From NCBI GenBank assembly GCA_910576865.1, contig CAJTKE010000021.1, positions 1 through 45,216 on the forward strand: 45,216 nt of DNA. The letters run 5' to 3'. Below are positions 28,251-35,520 of the stretch, piece after piece (the first letter of the stretch is position 1; every line of letters begins with the position of its first letter). The position numbers and the translations under genes are program-made. Source of the stretch: an uncultured Oscillibacter sp. Lineage in GTDB: Bacteria > Bacillota > Clostridia > Oscillospirales > Oscillospiraceae. The notes under the pieces were generated by a model, which saw nothing but the letters and a program-made list of their open reading frames with translations, searched no databases and was not told the DNA's origin.

Positions 28251-30479
28251 ATGAAGGTCATTCATCTCATCAGCGGCGGGGACTCCGGCGGGGCCAAGAC
28301 CCACGTGCTGAGCCTCCTCCAGCACCTGAACGAGACCATCACCGCCCAGCTGGTCTGCTTCCGGGACGGCCCCTTCGCCGGGGAGGCCCGGTCCCTGGGC
28401 ATTCCCACCAGGATCATGGAGGGCAATCACATCTTCAAAATCCGGCGCCAGCTGGCGGACTACATCCGCCAAGAGGGCTTCCAGCTCATCCACTGCCACG
28501 GGGCCCGGGCCAACATGATCGGGGCCCTGCTCCGGGGAATCACGGGCCTGCCGGTGGTCACCACCATCCACAGCGACTACAAAATCGACTACATGGGCCG
28601 GCCCCTGGCCCGGTGCACCTTCGGCGTCATCAACACCTGGGCCCTCCGGCGGCTGGACTACCGCGTGGGCGTCTCCGACGCCATGGTGGACCTGCTGATC
28701 TCCCGGGGCTTCCCGGCGGACCGGTTCTTCGCCATCTACAACGGCATCGACTTCACCCCCGCCCCCGACCAGGGGGACCGGCTTCCCTACCTCCGCTCCC
28801 TGGGGGCCGACGTGGAGGCGGATTCCGTCGTCGTGGGCATCGCCGCCCGGCTGAACCCGGTGAAGGACATGTCCACCCTCATCCGAGGATTCGCCGAAGC
28901 GTATAAATCCTGCGATAAATTACGATTGGTAATCGCCGGAGACGGGGAGGAGCGGGAGAAACTGGGGGCTCTGGCCCGGGAGCTGGGCGTGGAGCGCCAG
29001 GTCACCTTCGCCGGGTGGATCAGCGGGGGCATGGACCGGTTTTACAGCGCCCTGGACATCAACGTGCTGACCAGCCTGTCGGAGACCTTCTCCTATGCCC
29101 TCACCGAGGGGGCCCGGTTCCACCTGGCCACCATCTCCACCGCCGTGGGGGGCATTCCCTATCTCATCGACGACGGGGTCAACGGCTACCTGTTCACCCC
29201 CCGGGATTGGGAAACCCTGGGGAAACGCCTGGCGGCCCTGGGGAACGACCCGGCCCTCCGGCGGGAGGTGGGGGAGAAGCTGTTCGAGAAGGCCTCCACC
29301 CAGTTCTCCATTGAAAAGACCGTGGAGACCCAGCTTCACATCTACGGGGAGATTCTCCGCCGCCACGCCCGGCCGAAACGGAACCGGGACGGCGCGGTGA
29401 TCTGCGGGGCCTACGGCCGGGGCAACGCCGGGGACGACGCGATTCTGGAAGCCATCCTGGAGGAGATGCGGTCCATCGACCCGGATATGCCCGTGACGGT
29501 CATCTCCAAGAATCCCGGGGCCACCCGCCTCAGCTGCCGGGTCCGCTCCGTCGGGCAGGTGAATCTTCCCGGCTGGCTGGGGGCCATGAGGCGGGCGAAG
29601 CTCTATATCAACGGCGGCGGAAGCCTCATCCAGGACGTGACCTCCCGCCGGTCGCTGTGGTTCTATCTGATGAACATCCGGGCCGCCAGGTGGGCGGGCT
29701 GCGCCGTCCAGATGTACGGCTGCGGCATCGGCCCCGTCACCCGGGAGAATCACCGGAAGCTGGCGGCCAAGGTGCTGAACCGGAACGTGGACGTCATCAC
29801 CCTCCGGGAGCCGGACTCGCAGGAGGAGCTGAGGTCCATGGGCGTGGACCGGCCGGAGATCAGGCTGACGGCGGACCCGGCCCTGACCCTCTCCCCGGCG
29901 GCGGAGGAGAAGACGGACAGCGTCCTCCACCGGGCGGGCATCCCGCCCCGGGGGCGCTATCTCTGCTTCGCCCTCCGGCCCTGGCCGGGCTTCCAGGAGA
30001 AGGCCCCGGTCTTCGCCGCCGGGGCGCGGTACGCCTGGGAGCGCTACGGCCTGACGCCGGTGTTCACGGCGGTGGAGAAGGGCCAGGACCCCGCCGCCGC
30101 CCGGGAGGCGGCCAAATATCTGGGGGACGTGCCCCACCACTTCCTGGACGACGCCGGCGCCGCCGGGACCATCATCGGGGCCCTGTCCCGGATGGAGGCG
30201 GTGGTGTCCATGCGGCTTCACGCCCTGATCTTCGCCGCCGGGCGGGGCATCCCCCTGGCGGGTGTGGTCTACGACCCCAAGGTCTCCGCCTTCCTCCGGT
30301 ATATCGGCCAGGAGAATTTCACGGACCTGGACGCCCTGACGGAGGAGAATCTGAAGGCCATGATCGACCGGGCCGCCGCCCAGGCCGGAGACAAAGCGGC
30401 CCAGGCGGAGGCGGTCCGGAAGCTCCAGGCGCTGGAGCGGGGGAACGTGGACATCGCGCGGCGGCTGCTGGAGGGGTGA
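28251..30479 (+). CDS. csaB: GT4 glycosyltransferase fused to CsaB polysaccharide pyruvyl transferase
   Basis: 742 residues in one frame. Residues 1 to about 370 are a GT-B family 4 glycosyltransferase: MKVIHLISGGDSGGAKTHV, ARLNPVKDMSTLIRGF and the donor-site region SLSETFSYALTEGA. After a basic linker (HARPKRNRDGA) residues about 379-742 form a CsaB-type pyruvyl transferase: CGAYGRGNAGDDAILEAIL, INGGGSLIQD, YGCGIGPV and SMRLHALIFA. CsaB adds ketal pyruvate to secondary wall polymer, the ligand of SLH domains; the window encodes an SLH protein at 6234-7274. The GT half may build the same polymer. AAGGGG lies nine bases before the ATG. Domain assignment is firm; the acceptor is inferred. Confidence 0.88.
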   Translation: MKVIHLISGGDSGGAKTHVLSLLQHLNETITAQLVCFRDGPFAGEARSLGIPTRIMEGNHIFKIRRQLADYIRQEGFQLIHCHGARANMIGALLRGITGLPVVTTIHSDYKIDYMGRPLARCTFGVINTWALRRLDYRVGVSDAMVDLLISRGFPADRFFAIYNGIDFTPAPDQGDRLPYLRSLGADVEADSVVVGIAARLNPVKDMSTLIRGFAEAYKSCDKLRLVIAGDGEEREKLGALARELGVERQVTFAGWISGGMDRFYSALDINVLTSLSETFSYALTEGARFHLATISTAVGGIPYLIDDGVNGYLFTPRDWETLGKRLAALGNDPALRREVGEKLFEKASTQFSIEKTVETQLHIYGEILRRHARPKRNRDGAVICGAYGRGNAGDDAILEAILEEMRSIDPDMPVTVISKNPGATRLSCRVRSVGQVNLPGWLGAMRRAKLYINGGGSLIQDVTSRRSLWFYLMNIRAARWAGCAVQMYGCGIGPVTRENHRKLAAKVLNRNVDVITLREPDSQEELRSMGVDRPEIRLTADPALTLSPAAEEKTDSVLHRAGIPPRGRYLCFALRPWPGFQEKAPVFAAGARYAWERYGLTPVFTAVEKGQDPAAAREAAKYLGDVPHHFLDDAGAAGTIIGALSRMEAVVSMRLHALIFAAGRGIPLAGVVYDPKVSAFLRYIGQENFTDLDALTEENLKAMIDRAAAQAGDKAAQAEAVRKLQALERGNVDIARRLLEG

Positions 30480-30480
30480 G

Positions 30481-30654
30481 TCAGCGGGAGCAGATGGCCC
30501 GCTGGGTGCTGATGGTGGCCAGGGTGTCCCCCAGCTGGACCAGGATGGCCGCCGTCAGGTCCAGCTCCTCGTCGTTCAGCCGCCCGGCGATGGCCACTGC
30601 CAGGGTGTTGACCGCGGTGATCAGGGCAAGAGGGTCGCAGTTCGGATTCATCAT
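30481..30654 (-). CDS. Very small protein, DUF6774-like
   Basis: 57 residues (56 if the second ATG at 30651 is used), reading MMNPNCDPLALITAVNTLAV, then AIAGRLNDEELDLTAAILVQ, LGDTLATISTQ, RAICSR. Mostly helical with alternating hydrophobic spacing. Short proteins with the LGDTLATI..Q..C pattern recur in gut Clostridia, and I believe they are catalogued as DUF6774; function unknown. The stop codon directly abuts the end of the CsaB fusion (tail to tail). A weak GGTGA lies upstream. Confidence 0.65.
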   Translation of the reverse strand: MMNPNCDPLALITAVNTLAVAIAGRLNDEELDLTAAILVQLGDTLATISTQRAICSR

Positions 30655-30705
30655 ACTATCACCGCTGACAGTCTATGAGAAACGCCGCCGGGGGGTGCCA
30701 ACCGG

Positions 30706-30775
30706 CTCCCTCCAAAAACTCCCTCCGCCACGGCTCCGCCGTGTCACCTCCCTCAAAGAGGGAGGCTTCGGGACG
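30706..30775. repeat. GC-rich palindromic repeat, family C (CTCCCTC type)
   Basis: GGCTCCCTCC, ACTCCCTCCGCCACGGC-TCC-GCCGTG, then CCTCCCTC-AAA-GAGGGAGG form nested hairpins. Elements of this kind (CCCTC...GAGGGAG around a CACGGC/GCCGTG hairpin) are common between genes in gut Firmicutes. One copy here. Confidence 0.5.
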
Positions 30776-30800
30776 CGGGGGCCGGCTTCTTCCGCCCCCC

Positions 30801-30829
30801 TTGCCTTTCTCCTCCGTTTCCTGTACAAT
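30801..30829 (+). promoter_or_regulatory. Promoter of the alpha-hydroxy-acid oxidase-type gene
   Basis: TTGCCT (30801-30806), 17-base spacer, TACAAT (30824-30829), 51 bases before the start codon. Confidence 0.6.
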
Positions 30830-30879
30830 CGACTTGTTGAGCAAGCCTGAAAATTTTGACATATCGGGAGGAACCAACC

Positions 30880-31902
30880 ATGACCTATCAGGAAGTCCTG
30901 GCAAACGCCCGCACCTGCATGGGACCCCACTGCAAATCCTGCCCCACCTGCAACGGCCTGGGGTGCCGGAACACCATCCCCGGCCCCGGGGCCAAGGGCA
31001 TCGGCACCGGCTTCATCCGCAACTACCAGAAATGGCAGGAGCTCTGTGTCAACATGGACACCATCTGTGAGAACAAGCCCGTGGACACCTCCTTCACCCT
31101 CTTCGGCCAGAGGGTGGACCTGCCCGTCTTCGCCGCCCCCGTGGGGGCCATGCAGCTCCACTACGGGGACAAGTACGACGACCTCGCCTACAACGATATC
31201 CTGGTGGCCGCCTGCGCTCAGGCGGGAATCGCCGCCTTCACCGGCGACGGCACCAACCCCGCCGTCATGGAGGCCGCCGCCGAGGCCCTGAAAAAACAGA
31301 ACGGCCGGGGCGTGCCCACCGTCAAGCCCTGGAACATCGAGACCATCCGGGAGAAGCTGGCCCTGCTCAAGCCCGCGAAGCCCTTCGCCGTGGCCATGGA
31401 CATCGACGCGGCGGGCCTGCCCTTCCTGAAAAACCTCCAGCCCCCGGCGGGCAGCAAGACCGTGGCGGAGCTCCGGCAGATCGTGGATCTGCTGGAGGGC
31501 GCCCCCTTCATCCTCAAGGGGATCATGACCGTCCGGGGGGCGGAGAAGGCCCTGGAGGCCGGGGCCAGCGGCATCGTGGTTTCCAACCACGGCGGCCGGG
31601 TGCTGGACCAGTGCCCCGCCACGGCGGAGGTCCTCCCCGCCATCGCCGACGCCGTGGGCGGGAAGCTGACCATTCTGGTGGACGGCGGCATCCGCTCCGG
31701 CTTGGACGTGTTCAAGGCCCTGGCCCTGGGGGCGGACGCGGTGCTGATCGGCCGGCCCTTCGTCAACATGGTCTACGGCGGCGGAGCCGAGGGCGTCCAG
31801 GTCTACGTGGACAAGCTGAGGGCCGAGCTGGCCGACGCCATGGCCATGTGCGGGGCCCACACCCTGGCGGAGATTCGCCGGGACATGATCTTCGGGTATT
31901 GA
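30880..31902 (+). CDS. FMN-dependent alpha-hydroxy-acid oxidase/dehydrogenase family protein with Cys-rich N-terminus
   Basis: 340 residues from the ATG at 30880 (GGGAGG upstream). The (beta/alpha)8 FMN fold of the lactate/glycolate oxidase family is shown by FAAPVGAMQLHYG, DIDAAGLPF, ILKGIMTVRGAEKALEAGA, the catalytic VSNHGGRVLD (His237) and FMN-phosphate motifs LVDGGIRSGLDV and LIGRPF. Classical members begin with a different lid; here the first 30 residues hold five cysteines (13, 18, 21, 24, 29) in the pattern CxxxxCxxCxxCxxxxC. That could bind metal or an Fe-S cluster and link the flavin to an electron carrier. Substrate unknown. Single-gene unit ending at a bidirectional terminator. Confidence 0.85.
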   Translation: MTYQEVLANARTCMGPHCKSCPTCNGLGCRNTIPGPGAKGIGTGFIRNYQKWQELCVNMDTICENKPVDTSFTLFGQRVDLPVFAAPVGAMQLHYGDKYDDLAYNDILVAACAQAGIAAFTGDGTNPAVMEAAAEALKKQNGRGVPTVKPWNIETIREKLALLKPAKPFAVAMDIDAAGLPFLKNLQPPAGSKTVAELRQIVDLLEGAPFILKGIMTVRGAEKALEAGASGIVVSNHGGRVLDQCPATAEVLPAIADAVGGKLTILVDGGIRSGLDVFKALALGADAVLIGRPFVNMVYGGGAEGVQVYVDKLRAELADAMAMCGAHTLAEIRRDMIFGY

Positions 31903-31910
31903 GGACAGGC

Positions 31911-31943
31911 GAAGACCGCCGGGGTCATTCCCCGGCGGTCTTC
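31911..31943. terminator. Shared bidirectional terminator
   Basis: Perfect 14-bp stem GAAGACCGCCGGGG, loop TCATT, CCCCGGCGGTCTTC between the convergent oxidase-type and MATE genes. Confidence 0.85.
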
Positions 31944-31950
31944 ACTCTTT

Positions 31951-33330
31951 TCATTGTTCCCGCTCCCCCCGCTCCAGGGCGTCCAGCTCCCGCAGGGCGT
32001 GGAGCTGGACAGGGACCGCGCAGAGGAGGGTCAGGATGTCCGAGACCGACTGGGTCATCTCCACCCCCGTGAGGCCCAGGGCCCTGGACAGGAGATAGAC
32101 CAGGGGAATGAAGAAGATCCCCTGCCGGGACATGGCCACGAAGGTGGCCCCGGCGGTCTTGCCTATGGTCTGGAGCATCATGTTGGTCATGACGATCCAG
32201 CCGGAGAGGCACAGCGTCGCGCACTGGAACCGCAGGGCCATGGTCCCGATCTGGATGACCTCCGGGTCGTCCCGGAACAGGGCGATGAGCCGGGGGGCGA
32301 AGAGGGCCCCCAGAACCCCCACCGCCAGCAGGAACAGCGTGGCGGATTTCACGCAGAACCAGAACGCGTCCTTCACCCGGCGGTAGAGCTTCGCGCCGTA
32401 GTTGAAGCCGCACACGGGCTGGAACCCCTGGCCGAAGCCGATCATGGCGGAGGCGCTGAACATCATGATCCGCTGGACCACGCCCATGGCGGCGATGGCC
32501 GCGTCGCCGTAGGGCCCGGCGGCCCGGTTCAGGCAGATGGTGGCCACGCTGGCAAGGCCCTGCCGGGCCAGGGAGGGCAGGCCTCCCCGGACGATCTGGA
32601 TGTACCAGGAGGGCCCCAGCTGCACCCGGGAGATGTGGATGTGGAGGTTCCCGCCCCGGGAGCAGCCGATCAGCAGCAGGCAGAAGCTGACGAACTGGCT
32701 GATGATGGTGGCCCAGGCCGCCCCGGCCACCCCCAGGCCGGCGGTGAAGATCAGCAGCGGGTCCAGGGCGATGTTCAGCACCGCGCCGCTGGTGATGCCC
32801 ACCATGCCGTAGGCCGCGGAGCCCTGGTAGCGCAGCTGGTTGTTCAGCACCAGGGAGGAGGTCATCCAGGGGGCCCCGAAGAGAATCACCCGGAGGTAGG
32901 CCTTCGTGTAGGGCAGGATGGTGGCGGTGGAGCCCAGGAGCATGGCCAGGGGCTCCAGGAAGAGCTGGCCCAGGAGGCAGATCAGCCCCCCTGCCGCCAG
33001 GGCGGCGAAGAAGCCGGTGGAGGCCATGTTGGCGGCGTCCTCGTAGTTCTGCTTTCCCAGCTCCCGGGAGATGAAGTTGCCGCTGCCGTGGCCAAAGAAG
33101 AAGCCCACGGCCTGGATGATGGCCATGAGGGAGAAGACCACGCCCACCGCCCCGGTGGCGCTGTTGCTCTTCAGCATGCCCACGAAAAAGGTGTCCGCCA
33201 TGTTGTAGAAGGACGTGACCAGCATGCTGATGATGCAGGGCACGGCCAGCCGGCAGATCAGGCGGCTGACGGGAGTTTCGGTCATCTGGTGGAATTTCTG
33301 TTCCTGCTTTTCGTCCATGTGGTCGTCCAT
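31951..33330 (-). CDS. MATE family multidrug/sodium antiporter-type exporter
   Basis: 459 residues with twelve expected membrane helices in two homologous halves. Family features include FYNMADTFFVGML near the N-terminus, GHGSGNFISRELGK, QPVCGFNYGAKLYRRVK at the start of the second-half cytoplasmic loop and a repeated SxG-rich helix pattern. It exports cationic drugs or metabolites using Na+ or H+. The start ATG at 33330 follows a poor SD; a second ATG (33318) is possible, and the longer open frame to 33450 crosses the promoter. Single gene; the substrate cannot be told. Confidence 0.9.
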   Translation of the reverse strand: MDDHMDEKQEQKFHQMTETPVSRLICRLAVPCIISMLVTSFYNMADTFFVGMLKSNSATGAVGVVFSLMAIIQAVGFFFGHGSGNFISRELGKQNYEDAANMASTGFFAALAAGGLICLLGQLFLEPLAMLLGSTATILPYTKAYLRVILFGAPWMTSSLVLNNQLRYQGSAAYGMVGITSGAVLNIALDPLLIFTAGLGVAGAAWATIISQFVSFCLLLIGCSRGGNLHIHISRVQLGPSWYIQIVRGGLPSLARQGLASVATICLNRAAGPYGDAAIAAMGVVQRIMMFSASAMIGFGQGFQPVCGFNYGAKLYRRVKDAFWFCVKSATLFLLAVGVLGALFAPRLIALFRDDPEVIQIGTMALRFQCATLCLSGWIVMTNMMLQTIGKTAGATFVAMSRQGIFFIPLVYLLSRALGLTGVEMTQSVSDILTLLCAVPVQLHALRELDALERGEREQ

Positions 33331-33372
33331 GCCTGGGCCCGCCTTTCCCCATTTTTCAACGTGTTTTTTCTC

Positions 33373-33401
33373 AGTATAACACAGTCCGCCCTGGAACGGA
33401 A
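33373..33401 (-). promoter_or_regulatory. MATE gene promoter
   Basis: Minus-strand TTCCGT (33401-33396), 17-base spacer, TATACT (33378-33373) preceded by TGT (extended -10), 43 bases before the start. Confidence 0.55.
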
Positions 33402-33473
33402 GCGGGATTTTCGCATAGGATATGGCAGGCATCCGGATGGCCGGATGCAATTTCCAGGAAACGAGGGATTCCT

Positions 33474-33806
33474 TTGCGTATCAACGAGGCCTATGAGCAC
33501 GCGGCCATTCTCCCCGGCCCGGGTGAGGACTGCGGCTGCAATAAGATCGTTACACAGTGCGTGGATGTCTCCGCGCCGGTGACCCTGATTCCCACCGCCT
33601 CCCTGGGCACCGTGACGGTTGCCTGTCAGGGCGCGCCCATGGTGGACTGCGTCACCGACCCCTGCGGCACCTCCAGCACCATCACCGTCACCCAGCGTGT
33701 CTGTGTCACCATCCCGGTGCGCTACGACGTCAGCATGAACACCGGAGAGCCCACCATCTCCTGCGTCGACAGCGGCCCCTGCTCCCCCTGCGGCTGCAAG
33801 GGCTGA
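33474..33806 (+). CDS. Small cysteine-rich protein, unknown function (possibly coat-like)
   Basis: 110 residues starting at a TTG (GAGGG upstream; no in-frame ATG is available). Ten cysteines are spread through the chain, including DCGCNK near the N-terminus, ACQGAPMVDCVTDPC in the middle and CVDSGPCSPCGCKG at the end. The middle alternates Val/Thr/Ile in beta-strand fashion (STITVTQRVCVTIPVRYDV). There is no signal peptide. Small Cys-rich, beta-rich cytosolic proteins in Clostridia are often spore-coat or exosporium components, but no sporulation gene is adjacent, so that is only a guess. A strong terminator follows within 15 bases. Confidence 0.65.
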   Translation: MRINEAYEHAAILPGPGEDCGCNKIVTQCVDVSAPVTLIPTASLGTVTVACQGAPMVDCVTDPCGTSSTITVTQRVCVTIPVRYDVSMNTGEPTISCVDSGPCSPCGCKG

Positions 33807-33820
33807 ATCGGGAAAGGGAA

Positions 33821-33851
33821 AGCGCTCAGCCGTGGCGGCTGAGCGCTTTTT
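33821..33851. terminator. Bidirectional terminator between the Cys-rich gene and the aro operon
   Basis: Perfect 12-bp stem AGCGCTCAGCCG, TGG, CGGCTGAGCGCT with TTTTT on the plus side and a purine-rich run on the other. It ends both convergent transcripts. Confidence 0.88.
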
Positions 33852-33852
33852 C

Positions 33853-35517
33853 TCACTGCTCCACCAGGAGCCGCAGGCCCTCCAGGTAGCCCTGGACGCC
33901 GTGGCCCCGGATGCTGCCCACGCAGGCCTCCCGGATGTAGGACACGTGGCGGAAGGCCTCCCGCTTCTCCGGGTCGGAGATATGGACCTCCACTGTGGGG
34001 ATGCCCACGGACTTCACCGCGTCCAGCAGGGCGATGCTGGTGTGGGTGTAGGCCCCGGGGTTGATGAGGATGCCGTCCACCTTGTCGAAGTAGGCCTGCT
34101 GGATGGCGTCCACCAAGTCCCCCTCGTGGTTGGACTGGAAGAAGGAGACGGAGACCCCCAGCTTTTCCGCCTCGGCGGTGATCAGGTTCTCCAGGTCCAC
34201 GTAGTCCGTGTTGCCGTAAATTTCCGGCTGGCGGATGCCCAGCAGGTTCATGTTGGGCCCGTTGATCACCAGGATGCTCTTCTTTTTCTCGCTCATGAAA
34301 TCCCTCCATATCCGCCCGGCGGTTTCCTCCGGGCTTTTGTCATTCCAGATGTCCCGGTCCGCCGCCGCCGCGTACAGCGGCCCCCGGACCCGCTCCATCT
34401 CCTCCAGCCTCCCGGCCTGGGAGAGGGGCCGGCCCTCGGTGGGCAGGTCCTCCAGCCTTCGCCGGAGGCGGTAAACCCGGCCGGTGCGGCGCATGGCGGA
34501 GCGGTTCTCGCTCCAGAGGACGGCCCCGCCGCCGGTGGCGATGACCTGCCCGCTTTTGGCGCAGACCTCCGCCAGAACCTCGTTCTCAATCTTCCGGAAG
34601 GCCCCCTCGCCCTCCTGGGCGAAAATCTCCGGGATGGGCCTCCCGGCCTTTTTGACGATCTCCCCGTCCAGGTCCACGAAGGGCTTGCCGGAGAGCCTCG
34701 CCAGCTCCTGGCCCACGGTGGTCTTGCCGCTTCCCGGCATGCCCACCAGGACGATGTTGGTCATCTCCCGCCGGAGCTGAGCGGTGATCTTCTTCGTCTC
34801 GGCGTCGGGAATGGCCCTGTCGAAAAACAGCTCCTCCGCCCGCTTCGCCTGTTGGACCAGCATGGGCAGGCCCCCGGCGCGGCGGAGGCCCAGCTCCTCC
34901 GCCTGGAGCAGCAGGTTCGTCCGCCCGGGGTTGTAAATCACGTCCGCCACGTCCGTCAGCTTGGGCAGGAGGCGCAGATCCACCGGGCTTCCCTCCAGCT
35001 TGGGCCACATGCCCACGGGAGTGGTGTTGATGAGGACTTCCGCGTCCCCATGGCGGTCCGGGAGGTTTTCGTAATTGTCCTCCCCGGCGCGGGAGACGAC
35101 GACCACCTGCCGGGCCCCTTCCGTCTTTGCCGCCGCCCGGGCGGTGAGGGAGGCCCCGCCGCTGCCCAGGATGAGGACCTTTTTCCCCTTGAGGGAAATC
35201 CCCGCCCGGCGGAGCGTGTAGAGGAAGCCGTCGATGTCCGTGTTGTACCCGGTCAGCCTGCCGTCCCGGCGGACCAGGGTGTTGACGCTGCCGATGATCT
35301 CCGCCGCCGGGTCGATCTCGTCGCAGTATTGCATCACGTCCCGCTTGTAGGGGATGGTGACGTTCAGCCCGCCGATCTCCTCCCGGCTGAGGAAGTCCCC
35401 CAGGTCCTCCGGCTCCAATTCGATGAGGCGGTAGCCCTCGCAGCCCAGGGCCTTGTGAATGGGGACGGACCAGCTGTGGCCCAGGCGGCGGCCCAGGAGG
35501 CCGTAGAGTTTCTCCAT
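33853..35517 (-). CDS. Trifunctional fusion: shikimate dehydrogenase - shikimate kinase - type II 3-dehydroquinate dehydratase
   Basis: 554 residues in one uninterrupted frame catalysing three consecutive shikimate-pathway steps. AroE domain (about 1-248): HSWSVPIH, NVTIPYK with catalytic Lys58, NTDIDG with Asp94, NADP loop GSGGAS (118-123). AroK domain (about 252-407): P-loop GMPGSGKTT (259-267), FVDLDGEIV, FRKIENEVL, ATGGGAV and lid LPTEGRPL. AroQ domain (about 408-554): NGPNMNLLG (419-427), catalytic Tyr434 in IYG, INPGAYTHTSIAL, VEVHISD with His512 and FRHVSYI. All three active sites look intact. Internal ATGs begin the second and third domains (residues 252 and 408), so separate initiation cannot be excluded. 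Last gene of the aro operon, 3 bases after pheA. Confidence 0.95.
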   Translation of the reverse strand: MEKLYGLLGRRLGHSWSVPIHKALGCEGYRLIELEPEDLGDFLSREEIGGLNVTIPYKRDVMQYCDEIDPAAEIIGSVNTLVRRDGRLTGYNTDIDGFLYTLRRAGISLKGKKVLILGSGGASLTARAAAKTEGARQVVVVSRAGEDNYENLPDRHGDAEVLINTTPVGMWPKLEGSPVDLRLLPKLTDVADVIYNPGRTNLLLQAEELGLRRAGGLPMLVQQAKRAEELFFDRAIPDAETKKITAQLRREMTNIVLVGMPGSGKTTVGQELARLSGKPFVDLDGEIVKKAGRPIPEIFAQEGEGAFRKIENEVLAEVCAKSGQVIATGGGAVLWSENRSAMRRTGRVYRLRRRLEDLPTEGRPLSQAGRLEEMERVRGPLYAAAADRDIWNDKSPEETAGRIWRDFMSEKKKSILVINGPNMNLLGIRQPEIYGNTDYVDLENLITAEAEKLGVSVSFFQSNHEGDLVDAIQQAYFDKVDGILINPGAYTHTSIALLDAVKSVGIPTVEVHISDPEKREAFRHVSYIREACVGSIRGHGVQGYLEGLRLLVEQ

Positions 35518-35520
35518 GGC

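Noticed and set aside
31925..33352. 475-codon second frame over the MATE gene
   Set aside because: Arg/Pro/Gly/His-rich product without membrane helices; the other minus frame gives a normal MATE transporter.
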